DNA from: a virus | DNA length: 20,026 nucleotides | IMG/VR virus record: IMGVR_UViG_3300030451_000387 | Coordinates: 1 to 20,026 of that record | Direction: 5' to 3' (one strand) | In this document: positions 5,573-12,781 of the stretch, in pieces | Numbering within the stretch: the stretch's first letter is position 1 | Layout: each line of letters begins with the position of its first letter | Position numbers and translations under genes: made by a program | The notes under the pieces: generated by a model | What the model was told of the DNA's origin: nothing | Databases searched by the model: none | Seen by the model: the letters and a program-made list of their open reading frames with translations, nothing else

Positions 5573-5609
5573 GAATCCGGATTCTATGTTTCATGAAAAT
5601 AGGTGTCAA
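5573..5609 (-). promoter_or_regulatory. Predicted leftward promoter (P1) with overlapping operator-like palindrome
   Basis: The minus strand reads TTGACA (5609-5604), 17 bases, TAGAAT (5586-5581), close to the sigma70 consensus, with the -35 in a GCTTGACA box. GAATCCGGATTC (5573-5584) is a perfect 12-bp palindrome that covers most of the -10 and the predicted start near 5574, where a repressor site would lie. The transcript would have about 440 untranslated bases before the GP88-family ATG. Confidence 0.6.
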
Positions 5610-5630
5610 GCATAAAATTAAATATATTTA

Positions 5631-5659
5631 TTGACATATGTATAAGTGCTTCCTATCAA
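5631..5659 (+). promoter_or_regulatory. Weak candidate rightward promoter
   Basis: A perfect TTGACA (5631-5636) is followed after 17 bases by TATCAA (5654-5659). It is back to back with P1, 21 bp between the two -35 boxes. The predicted start would fall at about 5666, almost on the small terminase ATG, leaving no room for its AAAGGAG. So either the -10 is elsewhere or late transcription uses another signal. Confidence 0.3.
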
Positions 5660-5666
5660 AGGAGTA

Positions 5667-6251
5667 ATGAGTCAAAAAAATCTTACTGAGGAGGAACTCA
5701 AACTGGACCTGATGTCTAGTATTTCAGAGAGTATACAGGCCGTAGTAAAAGAGAAGGAGTCCTTGAAGATGAATAGTCTTAGTAGAACCGAGCCTAGAAA
5801 GGTGGCCGAGATACTATATCACTACGCTATGGGCGAGACTCAGACTAAAATAGTAAAGAAATACAAGTTCGCTAGAAGTACAGTGATTTCCGTTCTCACG
5901 GATTATGCGGATTACTTGGGTAAGTTCAGAGAAGTAACAGGTAGACTAGCTGCTAGGAACTATCTGAATCTTAGTTCGCTAGAGGAGGATCTCATAGAGA
6001 AGGTCAGAGGCAGACTAGAAGGGGATCCGGACTTTGAGGTTACTTTCCGTGACTTAAAGGAGCTATCCATAGCTAAGGCTAACGCAGGTAGGGAGGCATT
6101 GACGGCTAGAGGTGAGGCTACACAGATCACGGAAGATAGGAAGGTGTACAGCCAGGAGGACTACGAGGCCACCATCCAAGCCGCCAAAGAAAGAATAAAG
6201 AAGATAAAAGAGCAAAGCGTTGATGCAGAACTAGTTAAAGAAGATGGATGA
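5667..6251 (+). CDS. Putative terminase small subunit
   Basis: This 194-residue protein sits two genes upstream of the large terminase and has a helix-turn-helix at about residues 56-80 (GETQTKIVKKYKFARSTVIS), as expected of a small terminase that recognises phage DNA and hands it to TerL. The remainder is helical and charged, with a coiled-coil-like C-terminus. The ATG at 5667 follows AAAGGAG very closely; an in-frame GTG at 5646 lacks any ribosome site and would add seven residues. The stop overlaps the next gene by eight bases (ATGGATGA). Assignment rests on position and the HTH rather than on a recognised sequence family. Confidence 0.65.
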   Translation: MSQKNLTEEELKLDLMSSISESIQAVVKEKESLKMNSLSRTEPRKVAEILYHYAMGETQTKIVKKYKFARSTVISVLTDYADYLGKFREVTGRLAARNYLNLSSLEEDLIEKVRGRLEGDPDFEVTFRDLKELSIAKANAGREALTARGEATQITEDRKVYSQEDYEATIQAAKERIKKIKEQSVDAELVKEDG

Positions 6252-6438
6252 GCAGGTATCAGACAAGATAAAGGAGATACTAGGGGAGTTCTACCCTAAC
6301 TATCTTGTGTTAGTCCTTGATGAAGAAGGAGAAGTGCAATCAAGGTGTACTAGTTTCTCTGTAGGACGTATGCTGATTAAGGAGGCTGCTCTTGAGTTCT
6401 GCGATGAGAACACAGAAATAATTTATGAAGAAGAATAA
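6244..6438 (+). CDS. Small acidic protein between terminase subunits
   Basis: The 64-residue acidic protein (MDEQVSDKIKEILGEFYPNY at its start) is not assigned a function. It has an alpha/beta appearance, with a hydrophobic strand LVLVLDEEGEV, then a helical segment and an EIIYEEE tail. Similar short proteins often sit just before terL in marine podovirus-like contigs, from memory. It overlaps the small terminase by eight bases and ends immediately before the TTG proposed as the TerL start, so translation of all three is probably coupled. Confidence 0.65.
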   Translation: MDEQVSDKIKEILGEFYPNYLVLVLDEEGEVQSRCTSFSVGRMLIKEAALEFCDENTEIIYEEE

Positions 6439-8097
6439 TTGTTCTACGTGGAACTTATATTTACAGAGCATCCTTTACTAGAAACTCCTACGGATGAGGA
6501 GATAGTTACCCTTGGGGAGATGGACCCCAAGTTACTGGCTTCTTTGCACGAGGCTCATGAGGGTAGGATACGCTCTGCTGAAGAGGATCCACTGCGTCAC
6601 GGATTCGAGTTACCAGGGTGGAGCAGAATGCGCGATGCCCTCAAGGACTTTGATGAAGTGATTACCTTCGGAGGCAACAGAAGTGGAAAGACAACTGGTT
6701 GTGCTAAGATGGTGATGGAAGCAGTAACTGAGAATATGGATGGTCATATTGTATGCTTCAGTCAGAACGCTGACACATCTATTAAAGTACAGCAAGCTGC
6801 TGTATGGTCTATGATGCCCAAGGAGTTTAGAAAGAAAACAAAAAGTATTGAAGGATATATTAATTATAGTATGCAAAACGGTTTTACCGGTAGTAGTTTT
6901 ATATTTCCAGATACTAGAACTAGAGTTGATTTCAAAACTTACACGCAGTTCAGTAATAACCAAACGATCCTAGAAGGTTTTGAGTTCGGTTTCCGTAATC
7001 CTACAGGAACAAACATAGGGGCATGGCTCGATGAGTACCTAGGGGATGCAGCACTAGTCAACACGTTACGCTTCCGTCTAGCGACCAGAGATAGTAAGAT
7101 GCTTCTAGGTTTTACTCCTATTGATGGGTACACACCCTTTGTTGCTGAATATCTAAAAGGCTCTGAGACATTAGAGACTAAGTCAGCTATTCTTTTGGGC
7201 GGAGAACAAGTACCAGTAAAACAGTACAGCCCTGAACGTGACGCTGGTGTAGTGTACCTGCACTCAGACGAGAACCCATTTGGGGGCTATGATCGTATAG
7301 CTAAGGATCTAAAGAACGCAAACCGTGACACAATAATGGTCCGTGCCTATGGATTACCTACAAAGTCAATGACTTCACTGCTACCAAACTTTAGTCCAGA
7401 GGTAAATGTGCTAAATGACACGCCAAATAAACACGGTATCTCCTTCCCTGACAAGGACTTACTAACTTGGTATCATGTAGTTGATCCAGCTTTTGCTAGG
7501 AACTACGTAGCTATTTGGGCAGGAGTATCAGAAGAAGAAGAGATATTTATACGCAGGGAGTGGCCGGATAGAGATACATATGGAGAGTGGGCATTGTTTG
7601 GTGATCCAAAGTGGCGTAAAGGTCCAGCCTCAGAAAAACTAGGCTATGATGTAGAAAAGTACTGCGAGTTATTTAAGGAGATTGAAGAAGAGTTAGGTAT
7701 CGAGGTCACGGAACGTATAGGTGACTCCAGGTTCTTTGCTAAGGAGAATGAGAATAATGTAGATTTATTCACGGCTTTCTATGACTTCGGTATGAACTTT
7801 ACACCGTCTGATGGACAACAGGAGGGCATAGGTAATACAAGCCTAGACGATTGGTTCTTCTATAATCCTAATTACGACATTGATGCAGCTAACAGACCTC
7901 GGTGCTACGTTCACGAGGACTGCGGCAATCTCATAGAGAGCATGATTAATTACAACGCAGCCGGCAAAGCCGACGAAGCACTAAAGGACTTCTTTGACCT
8001 CATACGTTATTTGCGTATGTCCAACGGTGGAATGGGTCCTGATTACTTTACATCCTCTGACATGGGGATTACCAGAAGAAAACAAGGAGGTTACTAA
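6439..8097 (+). CDS. terL: Terminase large subunit
   Basis: The 552-residue protein is the ATP-driven DNA packaging motor and headful or site-specific nuclease. The Walker A motif GGNRSGKT is at residues 78-85. Walker B with the catalytic Glu is in AWLDE at 195-199, and the coupling motif is in LLGFTPIDG at 222-230. The C-terminal nuclease has its metal-binding acids at D349 (HVVDPA), D429 (RIGDS) and probably D520 (FFDLIRY). There is no ATG at the 5' end: TTG at 6439 directly follows the upstream TAA, and a GTG lies at 6448; the first ATG (6520) would drop about 27 coding-like residues, so a non-ATG start is likely. The stop shares a base with the next ATG. Confidence 0.92.
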   Translation: MFYVELIFTEHPLLETPTDEEIVTLGEMDPKLLASLHEAHEGRIRSAEEDPLRHGFELPGWSRMRDALKDFDEVITFGGNRSGKTTGCAKMVMEAVTENMDGHIVCFSQNADTSIKVQQAAVWSMMPKEFRKKTKSIEGYINYSMQNGFTGSSFIFPDTRTRVDFKTYTQFSNNQTILEGFEFGFRNPTGTNIGAWLDEYLGDAALVNTLRFRLATRDSKMLLGFTPIDGYTPFVAEYLKGSETLETKSAILLGGEQVPVKQYSPERDAGVVYLHSDENPFGGYDRIAKDLKNANRDTIMVRAYGLPTKSMTSLLPNFSPEVNVLNDTPNKHGISFPDKDLLTWYHVVDPAFARNYVAIWAGVSEEEEIFIRREWPDRDTYGEWALFGDPKWRKGPASEKLGYDVEKYCELFKEIEEELGIEVTERIGDSRFFAKENENNVDLFTAFYDFGMNFTPSDGQQEGIGNTSLDDWFFYNPNYDIDAANRPRCYVHEDCGNLIESMINYNAAGKADEALKDFFDLIRYLRMSNGGMGPDYFTSSDMGITRRKQGGY

Positions 8098-8468
8098 TGA
8101 AAGTAAAATTAACAGAGTTCGTGAAGTACCATGACGAGGACTTCGATAACGCACTAAAAATAGTAAAAGAAAAACTACCTAGTGAATACGTCACTGGTAA
8201 AGGAAAGAACACATGGCTGAGTGTAGAGGGTCAGGACATACTAGCTGAGGGTTTATTTATTAACGAAATAATACCTAAGCATTACAAGGGCAAGGTTCTG
8301 TCCGTGTGTCCAAACCCAAGATTCAACATGGTTCACTTTGTTGAAATAGGAAAAAAGGTTCCTGTTCTTATACCCAAACGTCTAAGTGGAAGATTTGTAG
8401 GTAAAGTTATTTGCTTCGAGGCTATAGAAACAGACTCAGGCGTCAGCTACCGTTATGTCAAAAACTAA
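8097..8468 (+). CDS. Hypothetical protein downstream of terL
   Basis: I do not recognise this 123-residue basic protein. The N-terminal 50 residues are helical with a conserved-looking WLSVEGQDILAEGL segment that could be the end of a winged-helix domain. The C-terminal half is beta-rich (KGKVLSVCPNPRFNMVHFVE). The ATG at 8097 shares a base with the TerL stop (TAATG), and a good GGAGG lies nine bases upstream, the clearest Shine-Dalgarno in the packaging genes. It overlaps the following HTH gene by 14 bases. Its position suggests a packaging or DNA-binding accessory role, unproven. Confidence 0.65.
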   Translation: MKVKLTEFVKYHDEDFDNALKIVKEKLPSEYVTGKGKNTWLSVEGQDILAEGLFINEIIPKHYKGKVLSVCPNPRFNMVHFVEIGKKVPVLIPKRLSGRFVGKVICFEAIETDSGVSYRYVKN

Positions 8469-8718
8469 GAAGACTAAAATTTTTTATGACAGAAACCCCA
8501 AGACAGGACAGCTTGAGGACGAACATATTACGACTGATTACAAGTGGAACCAACAAAATAAAGATCGACTTATTATGTGGGAAACTTTTATACGTTATGT
8601 AAAACATGAGTCCGATTTGCCTATGACTAATATGGAGTTATGTGATAAGATAGGCAGTTCGAGGACCCTTCTAAGCAATATGCTTCAAATAATAAAACAA
8701 CGACTCAATGGAGAATAA
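8455..8718 (+). CDS. Small helix-turn-helix protein between TerL and portal
   Basis: This 87-residue protein is basic at its N-terminus and has a helix-turn-helix-like segment at about residues 57-78 (MTNMELCDKIGSSRTLLSNM). Overlaps of 14 bases with the upstream gene and 11 bases with the portal start place it firmly in the packaging operon. It could be a transcription regulator of late genes or a second terminase-like DNA-recognition subunit. The choice between these cannot be made from the sequence. Confidence 0.6.
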   Translation: MSKTKKTKIFYDRNPKTGQLEDEHITTDYKWNQQNKDRLIMWETFIRYVKHESDLPMTNMELCDKIGSSRTLLSNMLQIIKQRLNGE

Positions 8719-10798
8719 AAATATTTCAGAGGCTCTTACGTACGTAACTGATGAGCCGGACGTTAAAACCTTACGGTATGCTTACGAGCAAACTATTACA
8801 GAACTAGAATCATATTTTGATTTATGTCGCACTAGCTACGATGACCGCAGGAATTGGTGGCCAGGCAAGAGTCGCGATCACCGAAAGCACGGTTCCGATG
8901 CCTTTCCTTGGGAGGGTGCAAGCGACAGTGAGTGCCACCTTATAGACGAGAGGATTACAAAACTTACCTCTCTCTTTATATCTGCTCTTAAACGTGCTAA
9001 CGTAAGGGCGTTTCCGGTAGAAAGCGGAGACATAGCAAGGAGCAAAATAGTGTCAGGCTTTCTTAAATGGATGATTCGTTCTGGATACATCCCTCGCTTT
9101 TATCGTGAGATGGAATTAGGTGCTAACTATTTATTAGAACGTGGTATTTTAGTTACATATGTTGGTTGGCACATGGAGGATCGATCCTTTGAGCAAGAAA
9201 TACAATTAGAACAAATAGCACAGATGTCTCCTGAGATAGCAGAACTTATACAGGAAGCAGATAATGATGAAACATTAATTTTATTACTTCAACAAACTTT
9301 TGGCGGCGTTACAAAAAAACGAGCGAAGAACGCACTCAAAGATCTAAGAAAAAATGGAATGGCGAAACTGCCCGTAGTACGCCGTCAAATTAATTGTCCA
9401 GAGGTTAAAACACTTGCACCTGATGGTGACTTTTTGTTTCCTCCCTATGTCACGGATCCACAACGAGCGCCTTACTGTTTTTGGAAAACTTATTACACTC
9501 CACAAGAACTAGAATTAAAGGTTACTACCGATGGGTGGAATCAGGACTTTGTAGATGTAATGATAGAAAGATACCGTGGCGTAAATATTGATAGCCTTGA
9601 GCGTTATGAAGAGGGTCGTCGTAGTATGAGTCTTACAGATACAGCCTATGAAGCTGATGAGCTAATAGAAATCATCTATGGTTATCAAAGACTTATTAAT
9701 GAAGAGGATGGATCAGAAGGTATTTACTGCACAGTATTTCACAAGAACTTTACTGGAGATGATGGTACAGGAACACCAGCTTTTGCTAAGTTTGAATTAC
9801 TTAATGGTTACGAGGACTATCCAGTAATAGTCACACGTCTATCAGAGGATACAAAACGTCTTTACGATGTATCTACTGTGCCAAGTATCTTGCGTGGTAT
9901 ACAGAATCAAGTCAAGGTAGAACGTGACTCACGGATTGACCGCAACAGTCTTGCTACGTTACCTCCTATCTTGCACCCAGTAGGTCAAGCACCCAATGAC
10001 TGGGGACCAGGCAGAATGATTCCTTATCGTCGTAAGGGTGACCTAGACTTTGCTCCTACACCTGCATTTAATCAAGGATCAATAGAGATGGAGCAAACAC
10101 TGCTAAATCAAGCTGATAGGATGATTGGACTTGATCCACAGGATCCTATGTCTCAATCAAGGCAGCAGTTCATGGTTGATAAGTTCTTAGGTCATGTAGC
10201 AGAAGTTATTCGTATGTCCTATAAGTGCTTCCAAAGATTTGGACCAGATCAAGTATTCTTTCAAGTTACTGGAATCCCTGATCCACAAGTTATCAGCAAA
10301 GGTGATCCTAATGAGAACTTTGATATAATGATTAACTTTGATGTGCTTGACACTGATCCAGAAACAGTAGAAAAGAAAATACAAGGCTTTGTTGCATTAC
10401 AGCAACTTAATGTAAATAACCGAATGAATGTAGATGGACTTCTTGATATTGCAGCAGCAAGTATTGATCCAGTTATGGCTGACTCCGTGCTACAGCCTGC
10501 GCCTGATGCACAAGAAGAAATGGTTCAAAGTGTTACTGATGACCTTACAAAAATCTTTGCAGGTATTGAAATGCCAGCAAGACCAGCTGGCGCACAGATT
10601 GCTATGGAAGTTATTCAGCAGTACGTTCAACAGCCTGACATTCAACAGCGTTTACAACAGGATGAAGCGTTCCGTGGACGTTTGGAGAAGTACCAAGGTC
10701 AGTACACATTCCAGATGCAACAAGCACAAAACGCACAGATTGGTAGAATTGGTACAGCCCCTGCACAAATGGGTGAAATCAGTACTCAGAATATGTAG
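8708..10798 (+). CDS. Portal protein (P22-like)
   Basis: The 696-residue protein has the length and layout of P22-type portal proteins, which form the dodecameric ring at one capsid vertex through which DNA enters and leaves. The conserved N-terminal element DAFPWEGASDSECHLIDERI is at about residues 64-83. A large mixed alpha/beta wing and clip follow, with the stem region around the RIDRNSLATLPPIL segment. The last 80 residues are Gln-rich and helical, like a portal barrel. The ATG at 8708 overlaps the upstream stop. Position between TerL and the scaffold and capsid genes supports the call. The 3' end may overlap an alternative GTG start of the lysozyme gene. Confidence 0.85.
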   Translation: MENKNISEALTYVTDEPDVKTLRYAYEQTITELESYFDLCRTSYDDRRNWWPGKSRDHRKHGSDAFPWEGASDSECHLIDERITKLTSLFISALKRANVRAFPVESGDIARSKIVSGFLKWMIRSGYIPRFYREMELGANYLLERGILVTYVGWHMEDRSFEQEIQLEQIAQMSPEIAELIQEADNDETLILLLQQTFGGVTKKRAKNALKDLRKNGMAKLPVVRRQINCPEVKTLAPDGDFLFPPYVTDPQRAPYCFWKTYYTPQELELKVTTDGWNQDFVDVMIERYRGVNIDSLERYEEGRRSMSLTDTAYEADELIEIIYGYQRLINEEDGSEGIYCTVFHKNFTGDDGTGTPAFAKFELLNGYEDYPVIVTRLSEDTKRLYDVSTVPSILRGIQNQVKVERDSRIDRNSLATLPPILHPVGQAPNDWGPGRMIPYRRKGDLDFAPTPAFNQGSIEMEQTLLNQADRMIGLDPQDPMSQSRQQFMVDKFLGHVAEVIRMSYKCFQRFGPDQVFFQVTGIPDPQVISKGDPNENFDIMINFDVLDTDPETVEKKIQGFVALQQLNVNNRMNVDGLLDIAAASIDPVMADSVLQPAPDAQEEMVQSVTDDLTKIFAGIEMPARPAGAQIAMEVIQQYVQQPDIQQRLQQDEAFRGRLEKYQGQYTFQMQQAQNAQIGRIGTAPAQMGEISTQNM

Positions 10799-10835
10799 CA
10801 TTGTACTAATACTTTGTTGTTCAACAAGTTATACA

Positions 10836-11363
10836 ATGGCAGATAATAAGACACCTAAAGAATTAGCTAATCGTCGAGTTCAGGAGCAACGCTCCAAGAA
10901 CTATTTTAATATGTTTAAGCTCAATGAAGGTAACAAACCAAAGGTTTACAAGGATAGCAAAGGCAATCGAACTATAGGTATTGGTTTTAATCTTGAGGAT
11001 GCTGGCAACAAAAGATTCTTAAAAGAACAAGGCATTGATATAAATGAACTGTTCAGAGGTAGAGAACTAACTGATAAAGAAACAAAAGTTCTTTATAATC
11101 ATAGTCTTAGGCAAGCATTTGCTGATGCACAGAAGTTCGATCCAGATCTAGCAAAGCGTCCAGAGGCAGCTAGGATGGCTATAGTTGACATGGCTTTTAA
11201 TCTAGGTCTAACAAAGTTAAATAAATTTGTAGAAATGAAAAAAGCTTTGATGAATAACGATTATCAAAAAGCTGCTGATGAAATGGTTGACAGCAACTGG
11301 TACAAGCAAGTAAAGTCCAGAGGACCAAGAATGGTAGATGTAATGCGTTCAGCCGCAAGATAA
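10836..11363 (+). CDS. T4-type lysozyme endolysin (GH24)
   Basis: From ATG 10836 the protein has 175 residues. The catalytic triad has exactly the spacing of T4 lysozyme: E31 in LNEG, D40 in YKDSKGN, T46 in RTIGIGF. The C-terminal WYKQVKSRGPRMVDVMR also matches the family. It cleaves peptidoglycan glycan strands and should release progeny. It is placed between portal and scaffold, away from the holin-like genes. The frame is open upstream, and a GTG at 10773 would add 21 residues with a basic start and a strongly hydrophobic core, resembling a signal peptide; neither start has a clear ribosome site. A near-perfect stem (10811-10829) precedes the ATG. Function is firm, start uncertain. Confidence 0.9.
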   Translation: MADNKTPKELANRRVQEQRSKNYFNMFKLNEGNKPKVYKDSKGNRTIGIGFNLEDAGNKRFLKEQGIDINELFRGRELTDKETKVLYNHSLRQAFADAQKFDPDLAKRPEAARMAIVDMAFNLGLTKLNKFVEMKKALMNNDYQKAADEMVDSNWYKQVKSRGPRMVDVMRSAAR

Positions 11364-11364
11364 T

Positions 11365-11583
11365 ATGAATATCCAAGACGATATAAAAACACTTTACAAT
11401 TACGAAGCATTTGCTAGGTTTATTAAAATGGTGCATCAACTCAGAGAAGAATCAATTGAGGAACTGCATGAGGCAACTAGCGACAACATACAACAAATAT
11501 CAGGACGAATCATCACTTACGATCAACTACTTCAGCTTGTAAACTGGGAAGAATTACGTGATCGTCATCGTGAAAACTTTTAG
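11365..11583 (+). CDS. Small conserved phage hypothetical protein
   Basis: The 72-residue protein is acidic and helical, with a NYEAFARFIKMVHQLREESI segment followed by an ISGRIITYDQLLQLVNW block. I recall similar short proteins near portal and capsid genes in other podovirus-like genomes, but no function is known to me. The ATG lies one base after the lysozyme stop, and the protein ends 1 base before a 7-bp inverted repeat. It is probably a virion assembly or minor head component. Confidence 0.65.
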   Translation: MNIQDDIKTLYNYEAFARFIKMVHQLREESIEELHEATSDNIQQISGRIITYDQLLQLVNWEELRDRHRENF

Positions 11584-11603
11584 GTGAATAATACTGTTCA
11601 CCT
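11582..11603. promoter_or_regulatory. Perfect inverted repeat before the scaffold gene
   Basis: AGGTGAA (11582-11588) and TTCACCT (11597-11603) form a perfect 7-bp stem around eight bases, overlapping the stop codon of the 72-residue gene. No run of T follows, so it is unlikely to terminate transcription. It may be an RNA processing or regulatory stem ahead of the scaffold and capsid genes. Confidence 0.4.
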
Positions 11604-11651
11604 GTGTTAAAGTAAATTATCGCAATCTCTCGGCGTAAATGAGTGGAAATT

Positions 11652-12761
11652 ATGACAGACGAAATCGCAACTGCTGACTCTGGGGCAGATACAAAACCAG
11701 TGGACAATACTAATATATCCGTTACGGATTTTGCAAATCGCCGATTGGGGCAGATGACTTCTCAGCAAAATGCTGAGGAAAAATCAGAACCAGTTGCCGA
11801 AGAGCCAACTGAGGAAACAACCGAAGAAGCAACTGAAGAGGTTTCAGAAAGTACTGAGACTAATGAAGAAGTTTCCCAGGAAGAGACTGAAGTTAAATCA
11901 ACATCCGAAGATGTTCTTTCACAGATTGATTTGGACAATGTGTCCGAAGAGGAACTTAAGGAACTAGCTGAAAAACTAGGCAGTAAAGCTGTTGCACGTT
12001 TTGGGGAACTTACTGCAAGACGTAAATTAGCTGAAGAAAAACTGGCTAGATTGCAAGCACAAATGCAACAGCAAAGTCCTCTTGAATCTAATAAAAAGAT
12101 ACAAAATAACCCATTTAGTAATCTTACTACTATTGAGGATTTACAAAATAAATCTCAAGAAATAGAAAGTATAGTAGACTGGGCCGAGGATCTTCTTTTT
12201 GAAAATGCCGATCATGCAGCTGATGATGTAATCACAGAAGTAGAAGGTCAAGAAATGACCAAGGCACAGGTTCGTAAGTCACTTTTACAGGCACGTAAAG
12301 CAAAAAAAACCTTTCTACCAGATCAACTTGCTAAATTACAAGCCCAATTAGCGGCTCAGAATATGGAAGTTGCTTTTAAAGAAAGAGCTAAACAAGAGCT
12401 ATCCTGGCTAGATGGTGAAGACAATGATGTACGCAAGCAATACGAAGCTACAGTGAATGATGCTCGTTTTCAACATATGAAAGAGATCATATCAAAAGAA
12501 GCTCCCGATGTTGCGAGTCAGTTAGATTACTGGTTTGCTCACGCAGCAAACAGTCTCTATGGTCGTAAACCTATAGTTGATGGTAAGCCAAGCATGAAAC
12601 TTACACCACCCAAAGGTGCAACAACAAGTAGTGCAAACGCTGATAAGTCCCAATCAAGAACCGCAAAGAACCTCAAGGAAATGCAAAATCGATTCAAGCA
12701 ATCAGGTAACGCTCGTGATTTCGCCGAACTTAGAAAACTACAAATGGCCTCGCGCCAATAA
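11652..12761 (+). CDS. Capsid scaffolding protein
   Basis: The 369-residue protein lies directly upstream of the major capsid gene and has the composition of a scaffold. Residues 1-90 are Glu/Thr-rich and disordered, a long charged helix follows with repeated Ala/Leu/Lys heptads (ELTARRKLAEEKLARLQAQM), a central acidic helical part comes next, and the C-terminal 60 residues are basic (KNLKEMQNRFKQSGNARDFA). In P22-like systems a basic C-terminal helix of the scaffold binds coat protein, so the same role is inferred here. An in-frame GTG lies nine bases upstream, but the ATG at 11652 has a better-spaced GAGTGGA. No protease domain is visible. Confidence 0.75.
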   Translation: MTDEIATADSGADTKPVDNTNISVTDFANRRLGQMTSQQNAEEKSEPVAEEPTEETTEEATEEVSESTETNEEVSQEETEVKSTSEDVLSQIDLDNVSEEELKELAEKLGSKAVARFGELTARRKLAEEKLARLQAQMQQQSPLESNKKIQNNPFSNLTTIEDLQNKSQEIESIVDWAEDLLFENADHAADDVITEVEGQEMTKAQVRKSLLQARKAKKTFLPDQLAKLQAQLAAQNMEVAFKERAKQELSWLDGEDNDVRKQYEATVNDARFQHMKEIISKEAPDVASQLDYWFAHAANSLYGRKPIVDGKPSMKLTPPKGATTSSANADKSQSRTAKNLKEMQNRFKQSGNARDFAELRKLQMASRQ

Positions 12762-12781
12762 CTCATTAATAATTAAATACA

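Larger units (their letters stand above)
5134..5666. other. Divergent control region between early and late arms
   Basis: These 533 bases carry no convincing gene on either strand; the longest frames have atypical codons and no start signals. The region contains two leftward promoter-like sequences (5181-5209 and 5581-5609) and a weaker rightward one (5631-5659), a stem-loop at 5154-5173, a 12-bp palindrome at 5573-5584, and a G-rich loop flanked by CTAGCT/AGCTAG (5408-5436). It also has GGGGGT/ACCCCC arms either side of an AT-rich stretch near 5424-5474 and the inverted repeat CAGTA/TACTG at 5530-5543. The stretch from about 5400 to 5580 is more GC-rich than the flanks. It could also hold an origin or a small RNA; neither can be shown by reading. 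Confidence 0.65.

Noticed and set aside
5390-5596. 68-codon plus-strand frame in the control region
   Set aside because: It runs across the G-rich repeat, P1 and the palindrome, has many Ser/Pro/Arg residues and no ribosome site.
5646-5666. GTG as start of the small terminase
   Set aside because: No ribosome site precedes it and the seven added residues overlap promoter-like DNA; the ATG at 5667 follows AAAGGAG.
6610-6963. Long minus-strand open frame within the large terminase gene
   Set aside because: It is Ser/Cys/His-rich with no start signal and lies opposite the Walker A to mid-ATPase coding sequence, so it is an antisense shadow.
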